A DNA stretch of 64,000 nucleotides from Cymbomonas tetramitiformis (GCA_001247695.2 LGRX02029197.1:1-64000), one strand, 5' to 3'; positions 11,853 through 23,175 are shown, numbered from the stretch's first letter. Notes: a model not told the origin generated them from the sequence alone. Numbers and translations are program-made.

Positions 11853-14800
11853 ATGGCATACTCGGCCGGAAAAAGAAACACTAAAGTGCCAATAGAATGG
11901 AACGTAGTCAGCAAGCCAAGAAGTGCGCGGGGAAAGTCTGCACCCCCCAGTCCTGAACAAGATTCAGGGGAGGTCGTTGAGTCTCTTAACATTGGGGAGA
12001 TACACAAGGCAAGATATATTGAAACTTTGGAACTGAACTTGAGTGAGTGCTCTTTTGATGACAATCCAAGAGGTCACAAGCATTGTGCCGTGGAGGCCAT
12101 GAAGCGCATCGAGCTCGTGGGATTCGACCCCATGTGCGACATGATGTGGTACAAGACGCCGGACAGTAAGAGGTGAGCTATTTCTTTCTTTTACGTCGTG
12201 TGTTCTTTTTACTTTCCTGACCCATTAGCTTTAATTATAGGCACAAGTACAAGGCAATTGACGGACACGGAAGAAACGAAGCTTTCCGAAAGGCGTATAA
12301 AGAAGGTGGAGTCGTTGCAGGCAAGAAAGTCGAACCCGGCGACAAGTGCTGGCTGAAGGCCAGGGTGCAGGTAAGCTTTAATTTTTTCCAATCTTTTATT
12401 TGATAACATTTCGGGTTAAAAAAGTTGTCCTGAGTGTCCCTCTGAGGTTTTTTTTTTTTTTTTTTGGCATCGATGACAAGCTTCCTGTATTTTGTCATTA
12501 AGTTCGCTTTTGGCTCGTGCCTTAAACCTTTTCTCAAACGTCATCGATGACGAAGCAAGTCTCTGCGTGGATAATTAGTCGAAATATTTTTGGAAACTTA
12601 GTATTCATTGTCATCGATGACGGCCTGGGTACCTGTAGTGTTTCTTCACTGGACGTATATACGTTTAGAAATATTTTTGTCATCGATGACAATATTTTTC
12701 TGAGCCTGAATGAATGTGCCTGGTTTTTTCTGCGAATATTTTGCCACTGAGACACGTTTAGAAATATTTTTGTCATCGATGACAATATTTTTCTGAGCCT
12801 GAATGAGTGCGCCAGGTTTTTTCTGAGAACATTACGCCACTTAGACACGTTTAGAAATATTTTTGTCATCGATGACAATATTTTTCTGAGCCTGAGTGCC
12901 CTTGCCAGGTGTTTTCTGAGGACATCACGCCACTGGAGATCAACTTCCTTGCGGGCTCGCGTTTCGTGACGAACGAGAAGGGGGTGAAGGCTTATAATTT
13001 TTTTTCTAAGTTCATGTATTTTGATCGGCTTTTGAAAGCCTGGCCAAAGGAAACGAAGCTTTCTGGACCTGCAATGGTTGCTCGTTACGGCACGCTCGAC
13101 GAAGACTACAACCAAACCTTTTTCAAGAAGCTCATCTCCGTTCACAGACTTTTAAGTGAGGACCAGCGACTGCTTGATTTGGTTGAGAAGAACTGCGAGG
13201 AGCTTGGAAGTCACAGTCCTTTCGGGTTTGCTAGTTTGTATTCAAACAAGGAGCTTGGGGATTTGTCGCTGGAAAACAAGGTATAACTGGCGCAAGAAAA
13301 ATATTCCTTACCTTATATTTGTTTCCGTTTCAAGTATTGTTGACATCGATGACAACTGCGTTCATGTATTCCCGGTTTCGGCATGCAGAACAGGTAGAAC
13401 TTAAAGCATGGCATGTTGTGGTAACTTGTCAGGTGAAAGCCTTTCAGGCTGTGTGCAAGAACGTGACCTACTTCAAGCACGGAGAAGATTCTGAGAAAGG
13501 ACACTGGCTGCAGACACAAAGCATGCAGGATCACACGCCGGTCATTAAGTCAGCGCGAGGCTTTACTGACTTCTGCACAACCCTTAAAATGAGGGAAAAG
13601 ATATCGGCAAGACTTGAAGCGCTCGTGAAAGAAACTGGTGTTACTTTCAACCGAGAAAAAGCAGACGAGTTCATGGCTGGAATCCTTAAAGGATGGTAAG
13701 GTCATTTTACCTTCTTCTTTTCCTTTTGACAGTGTGCTTCCTTTGATCAATGTGCTTGAGTGCTCATTGCAAGCTGTTATTATTTATAGCTAACGAAAAA
13801 GGTGTGTCTCGCAGCCAAGACAGCTTTTTATTTCCGGTTGACAAAAGCCCATTGCCTTCCAGCCCAGTCGCTTGCCGACTGAAAGAGGACGAAATAAAAA
13901 AGGCACTTGCTTTCGTGGAGGGGAAGTTCAAAACCGCTGTTTTCTACAAGGACGACGAAGTGGAGGACATGGACTTGGAGGCCGTCAAAGTTCATGTTAC
14001 ACCTGCGAAGGAGGTTGAAAAGCATGCAAAAGATGCAGTCTCTGGAGAGAACGTGGCTGAGTCTCAACATGAGGAGCCCTCAGCAGCTAACTCAGACGCA
14101 CAATTGAAAGCCTGGTTGGAAGGCGACAACGACGCTGAAGGGGGGCAACAACCTGCCAACGAGGACACTTCGCAGCCGGCACACGTAAACTTTGACATGA
14201 GCACCTTGCATAAGCCAGAGATGATTGCTGGTACGTGGAGCTTTCAGAAAAACACCTGGTCACATGAAACTTGTTTGTTTTCCGTCATCGATGACGAAGT
14301 TTTTCGTCATCGATGACGAAGTTTAGGCAGTACGTTACGATGCTTTTTTAAGTTTTTTCACGTGCACACATGACTTACATTTACTAATCAAGACTGAACA
14401 AACTTTGATCAAACTTTGTTCTTCTCGCAGAAGGCTTTATTCTCATCGCAGATGTAAAGCATGCAGAGGATGAGCACGAAGAAGCAAAGAAGACCGTGAA
14501 GAAGTTAAATAAGGTAATGCAGAAATACGTGATCGACAACGTCCAAGCGATGAACTTAGACGACGAGACCGGAGTTGCAGTAAGGGCAGAGTTGAAGAGG
14601 AAAAAGGACGAGATCGATGTACTGACCACGGATCGTAAGAGGAAGAAGGAGCGGAGGTTATCTCTTGCGGCGGAGTTGGAATCAGTCCAGCAGAAGCTAG
14701 AGATGCCATCGCCAGAGAAAGAATCCGTACTACCTGAGTTGCCACCTATACTGGCGCCCATTCCAGAAGTTTCAGAATCACGGCACGCAACACCGGTGAG

Positions 14801-16736
14801 TTGTTGAACATGTAATGTAAAGTTTTAGCAGTTGCTTTTGTTAACATTGATGAAGACTTTCTTAAAAAGAATATTTTTGTTTCAGGCCCCCAAACAATCA
14901 CCCGAGGTTCCAAACCAGCCGGGTTTCTTTTACGGTAGCCCGTGGGACCCAGTGAAATGTTACGAAGCACTGAGCGGTGATGACAAAAACCTCAACTTCA
15001 AGACGGAAAAGAAGCTGACCAAGCGAGATGGTTCTACGTGGGACGCCCGAAAGCCTGGGGTGAAGGAGATTGAGTTCCTGGAGTTCCTGGTTGCTAACCC
15101 GTTGGACGGAAAGCCTATTGGCTACAGTCGTAGTGACATCTATGTATCTTGTCAAGAAAAGATGTCCAAGGCCTTACACCTTATCTATTACAAAGCGACC
15201 GTGGTCGCCATCGGTGCTGAGCAGACCAAGTGCTGGGTTTTTCAGAGTGAGATTCTCACTTACGCGGGAGTACCCGCGGTGACATTGGCGTGTTGTGACG
15301 CGGTGAAAGCAACGAAGCAGCTGCTGTCTGTGTTCTTTGAGGGGGTTGGTGTGGCCGCGGTCATCACGGACGTTCCTTGGGGAAGCAGTGAAAAAGCCGG
15401 GTACCCAACTGACATCGACTGGAAGGTGGCAACGAAGGCAATCTTTGGTTCAGTGGCCGATAACAATGGTAGCATGGACAAGTACGAGAAAGCTGTGGAC
15501 CTAGGCGGGCCGGACGGAGACACCGTGTTCACGGTGATGGGCACACTTGAAGTGCTTCAAGAAATAGAAGAAGAATCGAAGAACTGCAATCTCAGTGGTT
15601 TTGTGAACCTTCCCGGTATGATGTCTTCTGTATTATTTCGGTAGTATAGCATATCTGAAAATTTCGTCATCGATGACAATATGAGACTCATATTTACTTA
15701 GTTATTTCGTGTTTGAAATATTTTGTTCAGTATTTTTCGTCATCGATGACGAAGTTGTTGTCACTGTCTGCAGGTTGCATTACATATTCCAAGCTGAGGC
15801 TTGCTGAGGTTAGGAGCAATACTCCGTGCTCCTCTGGAATCTGGTACACATGCCTGGCAAGAACGCCGTCTAAACTCGTGTGTGATTGGAAAGCTTTCTT
15901 TACACCTCAAGTTTCAGATCGGCACAAATACATTCTCACCCGTAAGTACAAGTACGACGTCCTGTCGACTTCGTTTACCGGGAACATCATTACTTGCCCG
16001 TCGAACGAGGAGAAGGCAACGTTGCTGCGCAACTTGTTAAACACGGTGAAGGAAAGCGTTCGGGAGGAGCGTGGAGAAGATGTGGCGCCGGGCGACGATG
16101 ACGAGAAGGTGCGGGAGGATTTCATGGTAGCTGAGGACCTGCTTGACGATGAGTTCACACGTATGAACAAGGCTTTCAAGCAGACGGTGTCATCAACCAC
16201 GGTGAAACATAACTGCTCACTGACTGGCTGCCAAGCGTTTAAGCAAGAAAAGTGTGAGAGGTCTGAAAAGGCTTTGGTTTACGGACAGAAAGACCCAAAT
16301 ATGATGAATATGCTTGTGCAGCGGTACACGTACTTGCCAGGGCAGCTCGTGATGGATCCGTTCATGGGAACCGGTATGTTCTGCTTTCCTAATCGACTTG
16401 CATGCCGGCTTGTATTGGGATGATGAAAGGAGTTTGCATGTGGAACACGTTCCCGTTTGCAATGTCGGCTAGACGTATTGTGTTTTCCAAAGTTCAGTCA
16501 TTCTTATTGTTCGGCATGTGCGCCTGCTGGAAACTTTGTCATCGATGACGGTTGTCATCGATGACGGTTGTTAAATATCCTGAGTGTAGTCGAAGTTTGT
16601 GTATACAGGGAGCACAGGAATTGGAGCCTTAGACGCCAGACGTGCGTTCTTTGGCATGGAGATCCAACAAGAGACCTTTTGTCAGGCGATGTTGATGATA
16701 TCTTCAAGTCTGGCGGGAATGTCACTTGAGGGATAA
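11853..16736 (+). CDS. DNA methyltransferase candidate, beta-class amino-MTase (9 exons)
   Basis: Exons are 11853-12172, 12241-12370, 12909-13280, 13433-13695, 13815-14230, 14431-14795, 14886-15615, 15774-16373 and 16609-16736. All have GT-AG junctions and consistent phases, giving 1107 residues. A catalytic motif IV-like TDVPWG lies near residue 784. The AdoMet-binding motif I-like DPFMGTGSTGIGALDARRAFFG, spanning the last exon junction, lies near 1060-1080. The order motif IV before motif I is that of beta-class N6-adenine or N4-cytosine methyltransferases. Residues about 480-600 are a charged coiled coil. The first 450 residues are unrecognised. Having P-W rather than P-P-Y/W at motif IV is unusual. 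An mRNA m6A or 5mC role is less likely from the motifs. Possible targets include the element's own palindromes (inference). Confidence 0.7.
12661..12939 (+). repeat. 93-bp tandem repeat spanning intron 2 / exon 3 acceptor
   Basis: Copies start at 12661, 12754 and 12847. Each has ACGTTTAGAAATATTTTT, the GTCATCGATGAC palindrome, CTGAGCCTGA and a CCAGGT.TTTTCTGAG acceptor-like block. The last copy supplies the real acceptor (AG at 12907-12908) and the first codons of exon 3. The upstream copies are therefore decoy duplicates of an exon start. Confidence 0.82.
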
Positions 16737-17229
16737 GTGTTAGACTCGACCTGTTATTTGTTCAGTTAGGTGAAGAGAAAATTGTACTTTCACAAATAAA
16801 TAGAAGGGAACCTGAAGTTTAACTTTTTTAGGTATGTGCTGTCATCGATGACGGGGAAAGTAACTTCGGCTAAAAGTGTTTTCTGACAAATAAATAGAAG
16901 TGAATCTGAAGTATAACGTCTTTGGTATTTCCTGTCATCGATGACGGGGGAAGTAATCTTGGTCGCCGTGTTATTCCTATAACAAAAACGGTTGCACTGT
17001 CATCGATGACGGGGGAGGTCCCTGTTATATAATCTTGTGATGGTTGATTCGTGTCCGTTATTTCTGGGCTGTGGTTGTGTTGTCATCGATGTCGAATGGA
17101 GTCCTAGTTTTATTATTTTGCCAGGCAAGATGGGAACTTGTATTTTCACTTATATTTATGCAGGTTTGTAAACATGCACGGTTGCAGTATTCAAAAATAC
17201 CAACATTTTTGAAGAGAGACGCGTCGTAG
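16737..17229. other. 3' region of methyltransferase gene, palindromes only
   Basis: No gene is seen. It contains three perfect palindromes (16841, 16934, 16999), a mutated one (17082) and a loose tandem duplication of an AATAAATAGAAG...GTCATCGATGACGGGG unit about 93 bp apart. Confidence 0.5.
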
Positions 17230-17861
17230 TATTATCACTTGTAGTTTTTCACCTGAATTGCATTTTGACTTCAGCGGGGACGATACGTCTCGTTGAAATT
17301 TTTCAGAAAAGGAGACCAAAGTGTATTTTCAGTATTTTTGGGGCCCGTTGTGTAAGTTCACTTGTCGGGGAGGGGGGTGCGGGGATATTCCGGAAGAAGG
17401 ACGCGTCATTGTATTTTCACTTGTTGTTTTTCACCAGAATAGCATTTTGACTTTAGCGGGGACGATACGTCTCGGTGCAATTTTTCAGAAAAGGAGACCA
17501 AAGTGTATGTTCAGTATTTTTGGGGCCCGTTGTGTAAGTTCACTTGTCGGGGCGGGGGGTGCGGTGATATTCCGGAGGAAGGGCACGTCCTTGTATTTTC
17601 ACTTGTTGTTTTTCACCAGAATAGCATTTTGAGTTTTTCGGGGAGGTGACGGTGCATTTTTAAAGAAAAGGAGACCAAAGTATATTTTCACTATTTCCGG
17701 GGCCCGTTGTGTAATTTCACTCGTCGGGGAGGGGGGGTGCGGGGATATTCCGGAAGAGGGACGCGTCGTTGTATTTTCACGTGAAAAAAATTTGAGGACC
17801 GTTTTGAGTTTTCACTTGGTGAATTACCCATTTATCCATTTATCCATTTATCCATTTATCC
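17230..17861 (-). repeat. right terminal inverted repeat with three 176-bp-type subunits
   Basis: It is the inverted counterpart of 5171-5795 and ends in (ATTTATCC)x4 at 17861. It has diverged from the left copy by scattered substitutions (for example GTATTTTCAGTATTTTTGGGGCCC against the left CCGGAAATACTG), so the element is not very young. Confidence 0.9.
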
Positions 17862-17898
17862 TTTTTTTGCGCGACGGTATTATTTATATTTAAAAGAC

Positions 17899-19809
17899 AT
17901 GGTTGGAACTGCTGAAAAGAGCGAGCTATTGAATATGGTTGTTGATTTTCATGCCGAAAAATGCGAAAAAATAGACAAACTCAAAATAATAAATTCGTTG
18001 CGGGGCGAAGATTCTACTATTACACATACAGATACAGAAAAAGCCTTTTTTATACGTTGCGTAACCTCGTTGATCCAAGAACGACTCCAGATGCAATGGA
18101 AACTCACAAATCATTTGTACGATGTCTTATACCCGGCAGCAATTACCGCTACAGCGGCATCGAGTGCAAGCGAGCCGAGTTTCAAGGACGACGCGCCACA
18201 AGGCGGTAGATCTGAGGCTAATTTATCGACATTAGTAAGGAGATGCAAAATAGGAAGTTTTGATTATGAAGTTCGCCACAGCAGCATAAAAGGTAATTAC
18301 GTGGTGTACGTCGGAGAGAACCCCATTTCTGCAGCAACGATTTTGGGTTTATATACCGGAAGTCCGCTTCTTCAATATGACAAACCATCCAGTGCATATA
18401 ATTACGAAAATACACCAGCGCATATGATACCATATGAAACTATCCCGGAAATATCTCATGACTGGCACGAATTTCACGGTACACGTTATTACGGAGATGC
18501 TATACGACTACCCAAAAGTTTGCCGATCGTGTCGACACGGCCAAATGAGGAAATATTCCATAACCCGGTAGCAACCGGTGAAAACTCTGTAAACGCAAGT
18601 GATCCGGTGTTTATGTTTGCACTTATTAACGAACCTTTGTATTATAGTAACATAACGCAAGATCAGAACATGATTTTTTTGAAAAAACCAGATGCCAGTG
18701 AAGCATACGTACTATTTAAAGATTTTGACTCCACGCAATGCACATATGGAACCATAACACGAACGACAGATGGAACAGAGTCGACAATTACCATACACGT
18801 AAGTCACTACAATCAAAAGTTTTTTGATGAAAACAAAATTGAAGGGGATACCGATGAACAAACTTTTAATGTGCAGTTGATAGATATTGATCAAATGAAA
18901 CCAGATGAAAAAGAAGAGAAGTTATTGCAAGATGTGATTGAAATAAATAGTGAAATTAGCGGAGAAAAAAAGTATGTAACACACATAATTTACCATTTTT
19001 TAAATTCTTCATTCCCAATGACTCATATGATGCGGCTATTGTATTACGTATTTCATAATCAAGTTCAAGTACGAAATAAAAGAACGGAACTTTCTGGTCG
19101 CGAAAATACGGTTTCAATTGTATTTTCTAAACCCGAATTACGAAAAAATATATACGTCGGGTTAAACCCGGAAACGTGGTTGGATATTAAAACTTGGGTC
19201 AGTAAAAATGCAGAAACCCAAAAAAACGTCGAACCGAATGTGGCATTTACTGCACCGCAGGATCTGCCAGAAAGCGATTTATCGTGCATACCTTTTTACT
19301 ATGTGCATACCATAAAAGAAATAAATAAAGACGACGAACTCTACGTAAATTACGTTCACAGTTGGGACTTGGGACTGAAACATAGTAAAGAAGTACGAAT
19401 GGTTTATAAACCGATCAGCATGCGATCGAATTGGTATAATACTTATATAAAATTGATGATTATAGACCCAAATAAAGATACGGACATGTATACGCTGATT
19501 CGAGAGGTTATTGATTTTCATGGTGATAAAATTGGAAATGGGTACAAAGAATATTTTCGAAGAAAATTTTTAACACCGGAACCGGAATTGAACCTAAAAG
19601 AGAATTTACACCATGTAATTGATACAAATGAAGGGGATAATCAAATGAAGGAGACAAGACAAGCGTTTTTAATACGTATGGTGACATCGTTGATCGAAGC
19701 TAGGCTCAATATGGATTGGAAGCACAAAGAAGATGTGTACAATGCGTTTTACCCAGCCATACTACGAGCGGATATTGCCACAGGCGATACCCCTATGTCA
19801 TACGCCTAA
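17899..19809 (+). CDS. SET-like domain protein, probable downstream half of the split gene
   Basis: The 636-residue protein opens with a helical module (LLNMVVDFHAEK..., DTEKAFFIRCVTSLIQERL, WKLTNHLYDVLYPA). In its paralogues this module lies at the C-terminal side of a SET-like domain. A full SET-like unit follows: VVYVGE, ILGLYTGSPL, GTRYYGD, FMFALINEPL, a roughly 200-residue insertion, then YVHTIKEINKDDELYVNY. A second copy of the helical module (REVIDFHGDK..., MVTSLIEARL) ends it. The frame is open upstream of the ATG into the right end of the mobile element and reads YYLYLKD, echoing YYFISHLKD at the end of the left half. I infer that it and 3176-5170 formed one gene. No TATAAATA box precedes it, which fits a gene cut from its promoter. 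Confidence 0.68.
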   Translation: MVGTAEKSELLNMVVDFHAEKCEKIDKLKIINSLRGEDSTITHTDTEKAFFIRCVTSLIQERLQMQWKLTNHLYDVLYPAAITATAASSASEPSFKDDAPQGGRSEANLSTLVRRCKIGSFDYEVRHSSIKGNYVVYVGENPISAATILGLYTGSPLLQYDKPSSAYNYENTPAHMIPYETIPEISHDWHEFHGTRYYGDAIRLPKSLPIVSTRPNEEIFHNPVATGENSVNASDPVFMFALINEPLYYSNITQDQNMIFLKKPDASEAYVLFKDFDSTQCTYGTITRTTDGTESTITIHVSHYNQKFFDENKIEGDTDEQTFNVQLIDIDQMKPDEKEEKLLQDVIEINSEISGEKKYVTHIIYHFLNSSFPMTHMMRLLYYVFHNQVQVRNKRTELSGRENTVSIVFSKPELRKNIYVGLNPETWLDIKTWVSKNAETQKNVEPNVAFTAPQDLPESDLSCIPFYYVHTIKEINKDDELYVNYVHSWDLGLKHSKEVRMVYKPISMRSNWYNTYIKLMIIDPNKDTDMYTLIREVIDFHGDKIGNGYKEYFRRKFLTPEPELNLKENLHHVIDTNEGDNQMKETRQAFLIRMVTSLIEARLNMDWKHKEDVYNAFYPAILRADIATGDTPMSYA

Positions 19810-19914
19810 GTAAAGCGAGGTGAGCGATGAGCAAGCTCGTGTGGATGCGGTTGCCCATTTAGACCCCGAACTCGACAATACTATTTATGGTCTGGAAAGA
19901 AACGTGTGCCCATG

Positions 19915-19922
19915 TATAAATA
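19915..19922 (+). promoter_or_regulatory. TATAAATA box
   Basis: It lies 35 bp upstream of the ATG at 19957 and argues against the earlier in-frame ATG at 19912, which overlaps the box. Confidence 0.6.
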
Positions 19923-19956
19923 CGGTCGCGAGGTTTCCCATTTGATAGGACTCGTC

Positions 19957-22226
19957 ATGTCGTTGCCCGCGCCCGTTTTGACAGCACAGACGGAAGTTTG
20001 TGAGAGCACAGAGAAAGGTTATCATTTAAAGTACACGGGAGACGACGACTTACCCGCAAATAGCCTTTTGGGGCTTTACGCTGGCGGACTCATCGTCGAA
20101 GCGTACAAGCACGATTATGATAAATCCGAGAATTACGAAGACAATGAAGACTTGGACGCGATCGAAACATTTCCTTATAAAGACCCAGTTTGGCACGAAC
20201 TATACGGCGCCCGTTACTATAGCAGCGCCAAACGTTATCCCGATTGCGAAGTAGGCCAAAAAAATGAGAAACAAATTTGCGTAAACCCGATATCAAAAGA
20301 TGAAATAAAGGTTGAGCATACCGATGATTTTTTTAAATTCGCGCTCATGAATGAGCCAGTGATGTTATCAAAAACATTTTCCGATCGTATCATATTCACA
20401 CAAAATCACAGTGCAATGGAAGCATACGTGGTTCTCACCCCGAAAAATTTCCAATATCCAAAATGCACTTACGGAGTTCTAAAAAGAAACTCCGTAAGTA
20501 CCGGGTTATATTTGCACTTCGAATTTTTTTTTCACATTATAATAAGCATTATTTTGAAAATAATGGATCAGAATTAAGAAAAGTAGTAATTGTGGTGGAC
20601 GATGTCCATAAAGAAGCGAATAGGCACGAGGTACAGATGACACGAAAAAAACTTGCCACAGAAAAAACGAAAGAGGAGTCGGAAATTACTTTAGAAGAAA
20701 TCAATAAAAGTTGGAATGATAAACAAAACTTAAAAGTATTTGAGAACAAGAAAAAAGCAATTCAAAAAATACAAAATCTTGCAGGTTATCTTAATGACAA
20801 AGACTCAAGTGATAAATACGAAGGACGTCTTTTGGTGTGTTTACACAACAGTTCATTTCCCATAAATTTAATGCTGGAATTTCTGTATATATTTTTTTAT
20901 GAAAAAAAAATGAATTATCAAAAATTTGCAAAGATAGATATAACTTTTAAATTACCGGAATTAACCCAGAAAGCAGATAATACCTACGAATATAAACTTA
21001 AAGATAAAATGTCTTATTTAGATTTGAAGGATTTATTAATAAAACAACCTCCTCAAAAACCAAACGTTGCGTTTGTTGATGTGATACCCTTTGGTGATTG
21101 TGCATTGTCGTACATACCGTTTGTACACGTGCAAACTATAGACGTAATTAAAAAAGGCGAAGAACTTTTGACGTGCTACGATTACAATAACAACATAAAC
21201 GAGGTGGGTTTAATTCGAAACTGCAATTCAGGAGTTTCTGATTTAGTAAAATTCGAGATTGACATCAAAATGTACGAAAAATTCTTTGATAAAAAGGAAG
21301 ACGAATTTATTAGGAATATAGTAGAGTATCATATTGAGAAAATCGAACGTCTCTACGCATGCTTACCTCAAGAGATTATGGACTTTCGCGATTCCAAACG
21401 GGACATAAATTCTATTACCAACGAGGACACTGACACCTTAAAGGCTTTCTTTTTGCGGGTTGCGGTCTCTTTGGTCGAGGCGCATCTCGGCCAGAATTGG
21501 GAACACACCGATGAAGTGTATTTAAAACTGTATCCAATCGTGCAAACAACCACAGAGTCCGCATCGCGTTCTCACAATTCGCTTGTGGGCGGCACAAGTT
21601 CGGAGCGTGGAGTTGAAAACGCTGCAGGTTCAACTACACGAGAAATTGGGAATATTACGTATAAATTAGAAACTGTAGATCGCGAAACAGTCCTAAAAAT
21701 TTCACGAGCTGATAAAGTGGGTAATTTGATAGTTAAAGAGAGTACGATACCTAACGCTGGGTTGGGCTTGTTTTGGGATGGTGCTACTCTTTTAGACAAG
21801 AAAAAGAAAGATGAAAGATATATTTTAGGCACATATACCGGTGAAATTCATGAAACGCAACCAGAAAACGATAACTACGTAGTTCAACAAGATCATCCAA
21901 GAAAATTTATATCTGGTCAAAAAGCGGCTGAAGGTATAAAAAAAGCCATTAAAGATAAAAACTTAAAGTATTTGAGCACAGACACCGGCGATTGTTTTAT
22001 GATGGCAAATACGCTTGAAAAATCATCCTCAAATGAATATAACATGCGTATAAATAATAATTTACAATTTAAAGCTACCAGAGAAATTGAAAAAGGAGAT
22101 GAGTTATTTTGGTACTATAACTTAAAAGATTTGGAATCAATAAAATCAGACGACGAAGTTTCTGATATCGAAGGAGTTGAAGATGATAAAAATGACACTT
22201 CAGATGACGATTATGTTCCTCCTTAA
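19957..22226 (+). CDS. two-SET-domain protein, broken by a frameshift at a T9 run
   Basis: The first frame (from ATG 19957) carries a SET-like N block (LLGLYAGGLI, GARYYSS, FKFALMNEP). At the T run 20524-20532 the similarity to the paralogues passes to the next frame, which continues to 22226. That part holds the insertion, the SET-C-like block (VQTIDVIKKGEELLTCY), the helical module (RNIVEYHIEKIE, AFFLRVAVSLVEAHL) and then a more canonical SET domain at the C terminus. The canonical domain shows GLGLFW, ILGTYTGEI, DCFMMAN, ATREIEKGDELFWYY and an acidic tail. One extra T would restore a single frame. Lysine methylation of viral or host chromatin is the family role, and a histone H3 gene is present at 32.4 kb. 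Confidence 0.7.
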
Positions 22227-22268
22227 AAAACTTAATATTTTTTTTTATTTTACAAAACGTCAGGCATC

Positions 22269-23175
22269 CTAAGACAGCATCAGCTGCTGCAGCTGCAGGT
22301 TGGCAAAATCGCTGATCACCTTGCTTGCGCGCTCGTCGTCGTCGAAATTTTCCTCCGCCACGAACGAACAGAGACCGTTGGACTCTTCGGTCCGCGGCGT
22401 TTCGTGCATCTTCATCAGAGTCTTTTTGCACGAGCCGCAGGTTAAGGCGTAATCCTTGCGCATGCTCTGGATGCAGTCCGTGGACACCTTCAATCGACGC
22501 ATCAACTCCGCGCTAGTGCCGCGGCTGTTGTTCAGTCGCATCGTTTCCTCCCGCAGTTCCGATTTTAGAGCGTCGACCGCAAGCTGCAGATCCGCGTTCT
22601 GCTGGGTCATCATGCAATGCTCGTCCTCCCGCAGTTGCAGCTGAGAAGCGCGGGACCGCGTGCGGACGTCGATTTCGTGAAGTACGCAGGTTCGCCATCG
22701 GCAGTAGGCGCGAGTGATCCGTATCTGATCGTAACGGGCCTGCCCTGCGAGGACGCTCCACTCGGCGAAGGCTCGTGCCGCCACATTGCAACGGTATCGG
22801 CGCAGCGCTAGCCCAACATCCGTACTCTCGCGCACGCGGCGACCCCGTTCCGCGGCCAACCGCCAAGCGCACAGAGCCTCGATGGTCGAGGCGTCCGTCT
22901 GGGTACACATATAGATATTTGATTTGCTGATTCGCGACATGCCGGTCGGTGTTGAGCCCGACCTCGCACGTTTCCCCGCCGTTTTCGGTTTGAGAGCTCG
23001 CATCGCGGCGCTCGCTGCGGCACAGCGTGGGTTGCATCATGTTCGAGTACATGCCTTGCGCGTACGACGCCTGCGGTGGCATGCGCAGTATCTCGCGCAT
23101 GACCGCATTCTGCGCCTCCAAATGCAGTATTTTGACGTACGCGTCCGGTATGTAGCATTGCGCGTACGGGTTCAT
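22269..23175 (-). CDS. W-rich coiled protein, probable frameshift near 22910
   Basis: From ATG 23175, behind a TATATTAA box at 23224-23231, the frame reads a helical N terminus and QTE / NTD motifs to about 22910. The adjoining frame then continues with CTQTDAS and helical segments with regularly placed tryptophans (ALCAWRL, AFAEWSV, AYCRWRT). It goes on through a coiled coil and a Cys pair (CGSCKK) to the stop at 22269. The spaced W-helices recall centrin-binding Sfi1-type repeats, but that is weak. If there is no frameshift, the downstream part may start at ATG 23003. A W/R-rich protein of similar flavour lies at 29439-30281. Confidence 0.5.

Larger units (their letters stand above)
5938..17010. 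repeat. GTCATCGATGAC palindrome array, 25 perfect dispersed copies
   Basis: Perfect 12-mers start at 5938, 6013, 7061, 7109, 8255, 8321, 9223, 9293, 10460, 11334, 11403, 12540, 12610, 12679, 12772, 12865, 14284, 14306, 15666, 15739, 16538, 16554, 16841, 16934 and 16999. One-base variants lie at 6129, 10390, 12476, 13342 and 17082. Every copy is in an intron or intergenic DNA of the mobile element and none is in an exon. Copies are often flanked by AATATTTTT or GATATTTTT. A binding or methylation site for the element's own proteins is the simplest idea, but it is inference. Confidence 0.9.
5171..17861. mobile_element. 12.7-kb DNA transposon-like element with long TIRs, transposase and DNA methyltransferase candidates
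   Basis: Both ends start with four copies of GGATAAAT, then a near-identical stretch (GGATAATTCACCAAGTGAAAA on the left, GGGTAATTCACC... on the right, inverted). The inverted repeats run about 630 bp and each holds three 176-bp subunits. Inside are a minus-strand transposase candidate, a divergent plus-strand methyltransferase, a small minus-strand ORF, and 25 perfect GTCATCGATGAC palindromes found nowhere else in the window. No short identical target duplication touches the ends. A diverged match (GGTATTATTT.ATAT..TTTAAA) lies just outside both ends. The element sits in a SET-family gene. Confidence 0.85.

Noticed and set aside
5161..17880. Short target-site duplication flanking the element
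   Set aside because: The bases immediately outside the ends (TTTAAA left, TTTTTTTG right) do not match. Only a diverged, offset similarity is present, reported as uncertain.
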